The notes under the pieces are model-generated. The model was not told where the DNA came from. It saw only the letters and a program-made list of their open reading frames with translations, and did no database searches. Below are positions 49,255 to 56,304 of a stretch of 64,000 nucleotides of DNA, piece after piece (position 1 is the first letter of the stretch; every line of letters begins with the position of its first letter). Both the position numbers and the translations under genes were made by a program. The stretch comes from Nocardioides kongjuensis (GTDB lineage Bacteria; Actinomycetota; Actinomycetes; Propionibacteriales; Nocardioidaceae): NCBI RefSeq assembly GCF_013409625.1, contig NZ_JACCBF010000001.1, positions 2,111,001 to 2,175,000 of the forward strand, given 5' to 3'.

Positions 49255-50348
49255 CGGTTGTTCCTTGGGGTGAGAGAGCTGGTCAGTCCGGACATGAAGC
49301 CGGTCATCCCGCCCGAGGCAGGGGTGAAAGGGGGCGCGGCCGCCGTGGTGGCCCTGGCCGCGACCGAGTGGACGGTCTCGGGGCGCGCCTGGAGCAGCAG
49401 GAGGTTCTCCCCCGCCGGCAGGTCGCTGTCGAAGGCCCACTCGATGTCCTGCGGGCATCCGTAGTGCTTCTCGGCGCGCTTCGCGAGCTGCGCGACGGCG
49501 ACGAGCTCGTCGTGCTCGAGGCAGAGCCGGTCGCGCCGCTCGGCCTCGACCTCGCGCTCGACGAGCCGACCGGTGGCGGCGTCGGGCACGAGCTCGGCGT
49601 GCTTGTCCCCGCAGTGCTCGGCGACCACGCTGAGCATGACCTTGTCGAGGAGCAGGTTGTCGGGGGTGACCTGGCCGGAGACGACCATCTCCCCCACGCC
49701 GTACGACGCGTCGATGGCGATCTTGGAGCGGTCCCCCGTCGTCGGGTTGAGGGTGATCGCGACCCCCGCGACGCGGGCGTTGACCATCTTCTGCACGGCC
49801 ACCGCCATCGACAGCCCCTCGTCGGGGATGTCGTTCCTCAGCCGGTACAGGATCGCCCGGCTGGTGTAGGTCGAGGCCCAGCAGCGACGGATGTGGTCGC
49901 GCACGTCGTCCCAGCCGCGCAGCCACAGGTAGGTGTCCTGCTGGCCGGCGAAGCTCGCGTCGGGCAGGTCCTCGGCGGTCGCCGACGAGCGGACCGCGAC
50001 CGGCACGTCGGCGCCGATCCGGGCCACCAGCTCGTCGTACGCGCCGTGGATCGCCGTCCGCACCGCGTCCGGGACGGGGCAGCCCAGCAGCAGCTCGCGG
50101 ATCTGCGCCGACACCTCGTCGACGCGCACCACGTCGTCGGGGTCGAGACCCGCGAGCAGCTCGTGCACGCGCTCGGCGATGCCCGACTCGTGCACGAAGG
50201 CGTCGTAGGCGGCCGTGGTGACCGCGAAGCCCGGCGGCACGGGCATGCCGGCGGCGGTCATGGTGACGAGCGAGGCGCACTTCCCGCCGAGCAGGTCGTG
50301 CTCGGCCGGCTCCCCGGCGTCGAAGAACTGGACGAAACGCTCAGGCAT
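49251..50348 (-). CDS. creI: Alkylphenol-phosphorylating synthase, ATP-binding subunit (PPDK_N-like)
   Basis: A 365-residue protein equal to the N-terminal ATP-grasp part of PEP synthase: GGKCASLVTMTAAGMPVPPGFAVTTAAY, VAVRSSATAEDLPDASFAGQQDTYL, VQKMVNARVAGVAITLNPTTGD and DIEWAFDSD...LLLLQARPETV. It should transfer the beta-phosphate of ATP to the His of the other subunit, as in phenylphosphate synthase (40-kDa protein) and CreI. ATG 50348 (a GTG lies just upstream) overlaps the P450 stop by eight bases. Confidence 0.87.
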   Translation of the reverse strand: MPERFVQFFDAGEPAEHDLLGGKCASLVTMTAAGMPVPPGFAVTTAAYDAFVHESGIAERVHELLAGLDPDDVVRVDEVSAQIRELLLGCPVPDAVRTAIHGAYDELVARIGADVPVAVRSSATAEDLPDASFAGQQDTYLWLRGWDDVRDHIRRCWASTYTSRAILYRLRNDIPDEGLSMAVAVQKMVNARVAGVAITLNPTTGDRSKIAIDASYGVGEMVVSGQVTPDNLLLDKVMLSVVAEHCGDKHAELVPDAATGRLVEREVEAERRDRLCLEHDELVAVAQLAKRAEKHYGCPQDIEWAFDSDLPAGENLLLLQARPETVHSVAARATTAAAPPFTPASGGMTGFMSGLTSSLTPRNNR

Positions 50349-51603
50349 CACGGCTCCCCCAGGTGACGGGCACCGCGAGCGGTGCGCGGAAGGACAGGTT
50401 GTCGCCGAACCGGATGGCGTCGGCGTCGACGAGGCGAAGGTCGGGCGCGACCCGGGCGATCTCCTCGAGGCAGACCCTGGTCTGCAGCTTGGCCAGCATG
50501 TTGCCCAGGCAGTAGTGGATGCCGAACCCGAACGCGAGGTGCTCGCGGGCGTTGGCGCGGGTGACGTCGAAGCGGTCGGCGTCCTCGAAGCGGGTCTCGT
50601 CGCGGTTGGCCGAGCCCATCAGCAGGAGCAGCTCGCTGCCGGCCGGGATCTGGACCCCGCCGACGGTGGTGTCCTTCAGCGCCTTGCGCCGCCAGCCGAC
50701 GATCGAGGGGCTGATCCGCAGCACCTCGTCGACAGCACCCGCGATCAGGCCGGGGTCGTCGACGACGCGCTGCCACTGGTCCGGGTGGGCCAGCAGCATC
50801 CGCACAGCGTTCGAGATCAGCGTCGTCGTGGTCTCGTGGCCGGCGAAGAGCAGGCTGTAGCAGATCGAGGCGATCTCGTGGTCGGTGATCGGGTCGCCGT
50901 CGGCCTGCGCGCGGACCAGGTCGCCGACGAGCGAGTCCCGCTCCTCGGCGTGGGCCTCGGCGACCAGCCGCTGGCACTCGGTCCAGTAGTCGACGAGGTT
51001 GTGGGCGTGCGGCACCTGCTCCTCGTCGGACAGGTCACCCCACGTCATCGCGGCGCGCGAGTCCGACCACTTCTTGAACAGGTCGACCTGGCCGGTGTCG
51101 GCGCCGATCAGGGTGAGGATGGTGACCGTCGGGACGTCGTAGGCGAGGTCACGGACGATGTCGCCCACCCGGTCGGGGTGCTCGCGCATCGCCGTCAGCA
51201 GCGCGACGACGTGGGCGCGGATCGCCGGCTCGAGCGCCTTGTAGCGGCGCGGCGTGAACGCCTTCGCGGTCACCTTGCGGATCCGGGTGTGCTCGGGGGG
51301 AACCCGCGCCGAGAGGCCGGAGTAGGCGGTGAAGCCGCCCTCCTCCATGATCCGGCGGGCCTCGGGGCCGCGCTCGCGGACCGGCGCCTGGGCGTTCTCG
51401 CTGCTGAAGGTCTCCCAGTCCTCGAAGACCGCCTTGACGTCCTCGTAGCGGCTGACGACCCAGTAGCCGACCCGCTCGTCGTACATCACCGGCTCCTCGG
51501 CCCGCAGTGCGGCGTACGACGGGAACGGGTCGTCCATCGCGAACGGCTCGTAGCCGTGGTGGGCCACCGGGCAACCGGTGCCGGGGTCGTGCGTGGTGGT
51601 CAT
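50341..51603 (-). CDS. creJ: Cytochrome P450, CreJ-like alkylphenyl-phosphate hydroxylase
   Basis: A 420-residue bacterial class I P450. Motifs: I-helix LLFAGHETTTTL, K-helix EVLRISPS, and haem loop FGFGIHYCLGNMLAK with the axial Cys near residue 367. First gene of the operon that also encodes its ferredoxin and reductase. In the C. glutamicum system the P450 acts on the phosphorylated phenol and oxidises the alkyl carbon stepwise. Arg-rich regions near the active site cannot be located by eye. ATG 51603 gives MTTTHDPGTGCPVAHHGYEPF, a usual P450 start, preceded by AGAAGGG. Confidence 0.9.
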   Translation of the reverse strand: MTTTHDPGTGCPVAHHGYEPFAMDDPFPSYAALRAEEPVMYDERVGYWVVSRYEDVKAVFEDWETFSSENAQAPVRERGPEARRIMEEGGFTAYSGLSARVPPEHTRIRKVTAKAFTPRRYKALEPAIRAHVVALLTAMREHPDRVGDIVRDLAYDVPTVTILTLIGADTGQVDLFKKWSDSRAAMTWGDLSDEEQVPHAHNLVDYWTECQRLVAEAHAEERDSLVGDLVRAQADGDPITDHEIASICYSLLFAGHETTTTLISNAVRMLLAHPDQWQRVVDDPGLIAGAVDEVLRISPSIVGWRRKALKDTTVGGVQIPAGSELLLLMGSANRDETRFEDADRFDVTRANAREHLAFGFGIHYCLGNMLAKLQTRVCLEEIARVAPDLRLVDADAIRFGDNLSFRAPLAVPVTWGSRDA

Positions 51604-51653
51604 CTCGCACCCTTCTGGGACTGCTGGTCCGGGCTGCGGAGTGGCGCCGGTCA

Positions 51654-51714
51654 CAAGGTCAACCTTGGCCCTCGTGCCCGCCGCTCACAATGGACACCTT
51701 CCGTTGGACGGAAG
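51654..51714 (-). promoter_or_regulatory. cre-type operon promoter region with two palindromes
   Basis: CTTCCGTTGGACGGAAG (51698-51714) is a palindrome with perfect 7-bp arms and spacer TGG, lying between the IclR stop and the P450 start. CAAGGTCAACCTTG (51654-51667), with 6-bp arms, is nearer the start. The first shares TTCCG-x-TGG-x-CGGAA with the site at 53235. Both are about 50-110 bases from the P450 ATG. Confidence 0.7.
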
Positions 51715-51718
51715 TCGA

Positions 51719-52495
51719 TCAGCGGGGTGGCGCGGCGCCCGCCCAGCGAGCCGCCGAGGGTGCGATCCGGGCCGCTATCCCCCGCAGCGTGGGCAGGTGG
51801 CGCGGCATCTGGTCGGCCTGCGCGGAGGCCATGACCAGCCCGATCGACGCCGGTGCCCGGCCGTCCGCGGTGAGCACGGGGACGGCTACCGAGCAGCTGC
51901 CGACCCTGACCTCCTCGTAGGTCGTGGCGAACCCGCGCTCGCGGATGGCGGCCAGCTCCTCGAGCAGCCGCTGGGGGTGGACGTGGGTGCGGGCGGTGAC
52001 GGGGTCGAGCCGCTCGGCGACGTACGCCTCCTGCAGCCAGCGGTCCTCGTAGGCCAGCAGCACCTTGCCCACCGCGGTCGCGTGCAGCGGGAGCCGGCCG
52101 CCGACCCGGCTGGCACGCGGGACCCGCTTGGAGCCGTAGATGCGGTCGATGTAGAGCGCCTCGTGGCCTTCGCGGATGGCGAGGTGGGCGGTCTCCTGGG
52201 TCAGCGAGAAGAGGTCCTGGAGGTAGGGGCGCGCGGCGTCGCGGAGCTGGCGCCCGGCGTGCTGGGCGACCTCCCACAGCCGCAGCCCGACGACATAGCG
52301 GCCCTCCGGGGTGCGCTCCAGCGCGCCCCACGCGACCAGCTCGGCAGCCAGCCGGTGCGCCGTCGGCAGAGGTACGTCGGCGGCGGCCGCGAGCTCGCTG
52401 AGCGACTGCGCGCTCGGCCCGTGCTCGAATGCGGCGAGCAGAGCCAGCACCTTCGAGGTGACGGTGCGTCCCCCGCCGCTCTCGTCCCTCGCCAC
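51719..52495 (-). CDS. creR: IclR-family regulator of the cre-type operon
   Basis: A 258-residue IclR protein: winged helix VTSKVLALLAAFEHGPSAQSLSELAAAADVPLPTAHRL (about 12-49), effector domain with ETAHLAIREGHEALYIDRIYG, GGRLPLHATAVGKVLLAY and VGSCSVAVPVL. It stands just upstream of the P450-led operon and nine bases after a second HD phosphohydrolase gene, so HD gene and regulator probably form one transcript. Likely binds the TTCCG-type palindromes before both transcripts. The creR name rests on position. Confidence 0.82.
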   Translation of the reverse strand: MARDESGGGRTVTSKVLALLAAFEHGPSAQSLSELAAAADVPLPTAHRLAAELVAWGALERTPEGRYVVGLRLWEVAQHAGRQLRDAARPYLQDLFSLTQETAHLAIREGHEALYIDRIYGSKRVPRASRVGGRLPLHATAVGKVLLAYEDRWLQEAYVAERLDPVTARTHVHPQRLLEELAAIRERGFATTYEEVRVGSCSVAVPVLTADGRAPASIGLVMASAQADQMPRHLPTLRGIAARIAPSAARWAGAAPPR

Positions 52496-52504
52496 GGGCC
52501 GAGG

Positions 52505-53203
52505 CTACGCCAGCGCGATCCGCTGCGACGTGGTGTCGATGGAGGCGACGGCGGCCAGGGCGAGTGCGAGGGTCCGGCCGGCGTCGGTCAGCAGGTGGTC
52601 GTGCACGCGACTCGCGATCAGCCGGTGCGCCTCGCCGCGGGTCAGCCCGAACCAGTTCATCACCGTGTCGACGCCGTGGGGCGTGAGCCGCCAGAGCTTG
52701 TCGGCGTCCTTCATCAGCGCATCGTCGAGCGAGATCGCCTCGCGGCGGCTGTCGTGCCCGTCGACGATGGCCACGACCCGCTCGGTGCGCTCAGCGTCCC
52801 AGCCGACGTCGGCCAGCACCTCGCGCGCGATCCGCGCGCCCTCCTCCTCGTGCCGCAGCACCAGGTCCGGCCGCCCGCCACCCGGTGCGATCGCCTCGAG
52901 GATCTCGGGCTCGGGCACCTGGGACCAGCCGGTGTCGTGGAGCAGGATCGCCGGCAGCACGACCTCGGGGTCGGCGTCCGGGGTGAGGTCGACCAGCGCG
53001 CGGCCCAGGCCGTAGGCGTAGATCGTGTGGCCGTCGTTGTCACGCACCTGCAGGTACGGCAGGGCGCGCTCCCAGATGGCGCCGTGCGCCGCCGGGAGCG
53101 CGTAGACGCCGCGCAGCCCGTCGGCGGCCGGCAGGTGCGCGGTGACGTCGCGGCCGAGGTCGTTGCGGGTGGGCGTGAGTTGCGGCAGCACCCACGCAGC
53201 CAA
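52505..53203 (-). CDS. HD-domain phosphohydrolase, CreD-like (second copy)
   Basis: A 232-residue paralogue of the protein at 44338, sharing the same metal motifs in order: ILLHDTGWSQVPEPEI, HEEEGARIAREVL, VDGHDSRREA and DADKLWRL, with NWFGLTRGEAHRL matching GWFGLDPATYCDRL. The frame opens with TTG 53203; GTG 53191 is an alternative. It heads a two-gene unit with the IclR regulator and has its own TTCCGGTGGCCGGAA operator 32 bases upstream. It may prefer a different phosphorylated intermediate (alcohol, aldehyde or acid level) or a different alkyl chain. Confidence 0.83.
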   Translation of the reverse strand: MAAWVLPQLTPTRNDLGRDVTAHLPAADGLRGVYALPAAHGAIWERALPYLQVRDNDGHTIYAYGLGRALVDLTPDADPEVVLPAILLHDTGWSQVPEPEILEAIAPGGGRPDLVLRHEEEGARIAREVLADVGWDAERTERVVAIVDGHDSRREAISLDDALMKDADKLWRLTPHGVDTVMNWFGLTRGEAHRLIASRVHDHLLTDAGRTLALALAAVASIDTTSQRIALA

Positions 53204-53234
53204 CCTGCTGCCACCGGGGGCGACAAGGTGCTGC

Positions 53235-53249
53235 TTCCGGTGGCCGGAA
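53235..53249 (-). promoter_or_regulatory. IclR-type operator before the second HD phosphohydrolase gene
   Basis: TTCCGGTGGCCGGAA has perfect 6-bp arms and the same TGG spacer as the palindrome upstream of the P450. It lies 32-46 bases before the HD gene start. Confidence 0.7.
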
Positions 53250-53255
53250 ACGGAC

Positions 53256-53759
53256 TCAGGCCGCGTCGTGCGCCCGCAGGTACGCCGTCAGCGGCCCCGG
53301 CAGCTGCGCCTGCCGGTCGCCCCAGTCGTAGACCACCGCGGTCCGCGCGACCAGGTCGTGCAGCGCGCGGTGGTCGCGGCGCAGCACGATCAGCAGCGCG
53401 CCGAGACCGAACAGGGACGTGCTCAGCGGGAACGCGACCACCCGGACCACCGCGGCGACCGGCCCGACCGGGCGACCGTCGCGCGCGACGACCTTGAGCC
53501 CCACGACCGCCTTGCCGATGGTGCGGCCGGCGATCGTGGTGCCGACGGCGACGTACAGCGCCGCCCAGCCGAGCAGCACGACCGATGCGACCGCGCCGGT
53601 GCCGTCCTCGAGCGAGGCGTCGAAGATCGCGTCCAGCAGGAACCCCGTGATGCCGACGCCGATCGAGTACGACGCCACCACCACTCCCACGTCGATGGCG
53701 AGCGCCGCGGCGCGACTCACCGGGCCGGCGTACTGCCCGGTGACGCTCGCGCGGCTCAT
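53256..53759 (-). CDS. RDD family membrane protein
   Basis: A 167-residue protein with about four hydrophobic segments and the RDD hallmarks: SRAAALAIDVGVVVA at the start (Arg and Asp), GRTIGKAVVGLKVVARDG and a late RRDHRALHDLVARTAVVYDW. RDD proteins may transport small solutes or ions; no role is fixed here. ATG overlaps the stop of the repeat-protein gene, and the two are probably one functional unit. Confidence 0.9.
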   Translation of the reverse strand: MSRASVTGQYAGPVSRAAALAIDVGVVVASYSIGVGITGFLLDAIFDASLEDGTGAVASVVLLGWAALYVAVGTTIAGRTIGKAVVGLKVVARDGRPVGPVAAVVRVVAFPLSTSLFGLGALLIVLRRDHRALHDLVARTAVVYDWGDRQAQLPGPLTAYLRAHDAA

Positions 53760-54175
53760 CGGTCCCCCGCCGGACTCCCGACCAGCAGGGGCGGGCCGAG
53801 CGGTGCCGGCCCGCGGCGGCGCAGGAGGCGGTCGACGATGCCGGTGACCACGGTGTCGAGGCCGGCCACCTGGCTGCGCGCGACGTCGAGGGTGCGTCCG
53901 GCGAGGTTGCCCGTCGTCTCGGCCACGATGTCGGGGATCCCGGCGCGCTGCACGAGCGCCTCGACGTCCGCATGGGCGAGCAGCCGGTCGAGGTCGACCC
54001 GCTCGAGCAGCCGGTTGATGTCGACCCGATCCAGCAGGTGGTTGACGTCGACCTGGTCCAGCACGGCGTCGATGTCGACGTGCTCGAGGATCTCCTCGAC
54101 CGGCACCGCGTCGACGACCTTGCCGGTGACAGCGCCGGCGACACGGCTGAGCAAACCCGGTTCTGGCGGCGTCAT
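53756..54175 (-). CDS. Nine-residue-repeat protein coupled to RDD
   Basis: A 139-residue protein. Residues 33-86 are six tandem 9-residue units of consensus V-D-[IVL]-[DN]-x-L-L-x-R (VDIDAVLDQ, VDVNHLLDR, VDINRLLER, VDLDRLLAH, ADVEALVQR, AGIPDIVAE). A tail TLDVARSQVAGLDTVVTGIVDRLLRRR follows. Similar repeats and tail occur as the N-terminus of some actinobacterial RDD proteins; here they form their own gene, joined to the RDD gene by ATGA. No membrane segment of its own. Function unknown. Confidence 0.75.
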   Translation of the reverse strand: MTPPEPGLLSRVAGAVTGKVVDAVPVEEILEHVDIDAVLDQVDVNHLLDRVDINRLLERVDLDRLLAHADVEALVQRAGIPDIVAETTGNLAGRTLDVARSQVAGLDTVVTGIVDRLLRRRGPAPLGPPLLVGSPAGDR

Positions 54176-54202
54176 GCGGTCAGGATTCCATAGGGTTCCC
54201 CC

Positions 54203-55675
54203 ATGAATCTGCTGGTTCCGACGTCGACACTCGGGTGGATCGTGTTCGGCCTCGACATGGTGCTGCGCCTCGTCGCGCTCGGCGTCATCCCCGGCAACCG
54301 GAAGCCGTCGACCGGCATGGCCTGGCTGCTGCTCATCCTGATCGAGCCGATCATCGGGTTCTCGATCTTCCTGCTCTTCGGCCGGATCCGCCTCGGCAAC
54401 CGCCGGATCACCCGCCAGCGCACGGCGATCGCGACCATCCGCGAGCGCAGCGCCGAGCTGCCGCTGTCGTTCGACACCACCCGGCTGCCGCCCGCGATGG
54501 CCGGCGTGGCGATGCTCAACCAGAACCTCGGCGCGCTGCCCCTCACCGGCGGCAACGAGGTCGAGCTGTGGCCGGACTACCGGGCACTGATGGCCGAGAT
54601 GGCCAGCGAGATCGACCGGGCGCGCAGCCACGTGCACGTGCAGTTCTACATCACCGCGTGGGACGACGTGACCGACCCGGTGTTCCAGGCGATGATGCGC
54701 GCGAGCGACCGCGGTGTCGACGTCCGCCTGCTCTTCGACCACATCGGCTCGCGCCGGATCCCGGGCTACAAGAAGATGGTCAAGCGGCTGCGCGGCACGA
54801 CGATCGCGTGGCACCCGATGCTGCCGATCACGCCGCTGCGTGGCCGGTTCCGCCGCCCCGACCTGCGCAACCACCGCAAGATCCTCGTCGTCGACGGCAG
54901 CGTCGGCTTCACCGGATCGCTGAACCTCACCGAGCCCGGCTACAACAAGCCCGCGAACCACAGGCTCGGCCGCGAGTGGGTCGAGCTGATGGTGCGCGTC
55001 GAGGGGCCGGTCGTCGGCGCGCTCAACGCCGTGTTCGCCTCGGACTGGTACGTCGAGACCGGCCACGTCGTCGACCTGGTCGCGGTCCACGGCGAGCCCG
55101 ACCGCCGCCCCGAGGAGGTCTTCGACGTCCCGTGCCAGGTGGTGCCCAGCGGGCCCGGCATCGTCGCGGAGAACAACCTGCGCATGTTCACGACGCTGCT
55201 CTACGCCGCCACGGAGCGGATCTCGCTGACCTCGCCGTACTTCGTGCCCGACGAGTCGCTGCTGTACGCCGTCACGACCGCCGCCGAGCGCGGCATCGAC
55301 GTCGAGCTGTTCGTCAGCGAGGTGTCCGACCAGTTCCTCGTGGGGCACGCGCAGGCGTCGTACTACAAGGCGCTGCTCGAGGCGGGCGTGCGGATCTACC
55401 AGTACCCGGCGCCGTACATCCTCCACTCGAAGCACTTCACGATCGACGACCAGGTGGCCGTGGTCGGCTCGAGCAACATGGACATGCGCTCGTTCGCGCT
55501 CAACTACGAGGTGTCGCTGATGATGCCGGACCCGGCCGTGGTGGCGAAGATGCGCCGCATCGAGGACACCTACCGCGCACTGTCGAAGGAGCTCACCCTC
55601 GACGCGTGGCAGGAGCGCTCGCCCGGCGCGAAGTACGTCGACAACGTGGCCCGGCTGACGGCCGCGCTGCAGTAG
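54203..55675 (+). CDS. cls: Cardiolipin synthase-like phospholipase D enzyme
   Basis: A 490-residue protein with two N-terminal membrane helices (about 8-30 and 38-60) and two HKD motifs: NHRKILVVDGSVGFTGSLN and HSKHFTIDDQVAVVGSSNMDMRSF. This is the bacterial cardiolipin synthase layout, joining two phosphatidylglycerols (or using CDP-diacylglycerol). ATG 54203 gives MNLLVPTSTLGWIVFG, suited to the first helix. Divergent from the RDD unit with a 27-base gap. Confidence 0.9.
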   Translation: MNLLVPTSTLGWIVFGLDMVLRLVALGVIPGNRKPSTGMAWLLLILIEPIIGFSIFLLFGRIRLGNRRITRQRTAIATIRERSAELPLSFDTTRLPPAMAGVAMLNQNLGALPLTGGNEVELWPDYRALMAEMASEIDRARSHVHVQFYITAWDDVTDPVFQAMMRASDRGVDVRLLFDHIGSRRIPGYKKMVKRLRGTTIAWHPMLPITPLRGRFRRPDLRNHRKILVVDGSVGFTGSLNLTEPGYNKPANHRLGREWVELMVRVEGPVVGALNAVFASDWYVETGHVVDLVAVHGEPDRRPEEVFDVPCQVVPSGPGIVAENNLRMFTTLLYAATERISLTSPYFVPDESLLYAVTTAAERGIDVELFVSEVSDQFLVGHAQASYYKALLEAGVRIYQYPAPYILHSKHFTIDDQVAVVGSSNMDMRSFALNYEVSLMMPDPAVVAKMRRIEDTYRALSKELTLDAWQERSPGAKYVDNVARLTAALQ

Positions 55676-55819
55676 AGGACCCCCCGTCCCGGCCGGGTGA
55701 CCCGATCGGGCCAGCCGCCGAGCTCGACCGTGCCGACCTTCCTGCGAACCGTTGCCGTTCGCGACCCGACGGCCGATCCTCGACATGAGGGTCTCGGTCA
55801 TCGATATTGGGGAGGGACC

Positions 55820-56029
55820 ATGAGCGCACTCGAGGCGACCTACGTCGAGCCGGACGTCCGGGCCGCGGAGCCCGGCCCGCGCCTGTCCCCCGAGCTCGAG
55901 GAGACGATCCTGGAGATCGCGGCGTCCGAGCGGGCCCTGGACGACCTGCTCCTGCGGGCGTCCCGGCTGCACGAGAGCCACCTGCAGCACGACCCGCGCA
56001 GCTGCCTGGTCTGCTTCTCCGAGCGCTGA
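55820..56029 (+). CDS. Small hypothetical protein with a Cys/His-rich tail
   Basis: A 69-residue protein from ATG 55820, preceded by GGGGAGGG. An acidic N-terminal half and a helix (ELEETILEIAASERALDDLLLRASRLH) lead to a tail ESHLQHDPRSCLVCFSER, whose His, His, Cys, Cys could bind a metal. A possible promoter, TCGACA (55780-55785) and GATATT (55803-55808) with 17-bp spacing, lies just upstream but would leave almost no leader. Function not recognised. Confidence 0.6.
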   Translation: MSALEATYVEPDVRAAEPGPRLSPELEETILEIAASERALDDLLLRASRLHESHLQHDPRSCLVCFSER

Positions 56030-56066
56030 CGCGTCTGGCCCGGCCGTTTCCGGGCACCTCGTGTCC

Positions 56067-56273
56067 ATGTACATCGGACTCGGCATCATCCTGCTCGTGG
56101 TGGGCCTCGTGCTCGCGCTCGACGTGGTCACCGTCGACATCAAGTACGTCAACGACGACGCGCTCGGCACCATCCTGATCATCGCCGGCGCCCTCGCGAT
56201 CGTGCTGTCCCTGATGATCGCGCCGCCGTGGCGCCGGGAGCGCACGATCCACCACTACGACGACCGGGTGTGA
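56067..56273 (+). CDS. DUF6458 family small membrane protein
   Basis: A 68-residue protein with two membrane helices: MYIGLGIILLVVGLVLALDVV (slightly trimmed motif region 1-20) and LGTILIIAGALAIVLSLMIA, separated by the loop VDIKYVNDDA, then a basic tail RRERTIHHYDDRV. Pattern fits actinobacterial DUF6458 proteins, function unknown. A GTG six bases upstream is an alternative start. Confidence 0.75.
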   Translation: MYIGLGIILLVVGLVLALDVVTVDIKYVNDDALGTILIIAGALAIVLSLMIAPPWRRERTIHHYDDRV

Positions 56274-56304
56274 GCCCCGCTCGTCGACCACTCACCTCCG
56301 CAGC

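Noticed and set aside
55780..55808. Promoter-like TCGACA-N17-GATATT before the small Cys/His protein.
   Set aside because: The start site would fall within five bases of the ATG and cut off the strong ribosome site GGGGAGGG, so a different promoter is more likely. Mentioned in the gene entry only.
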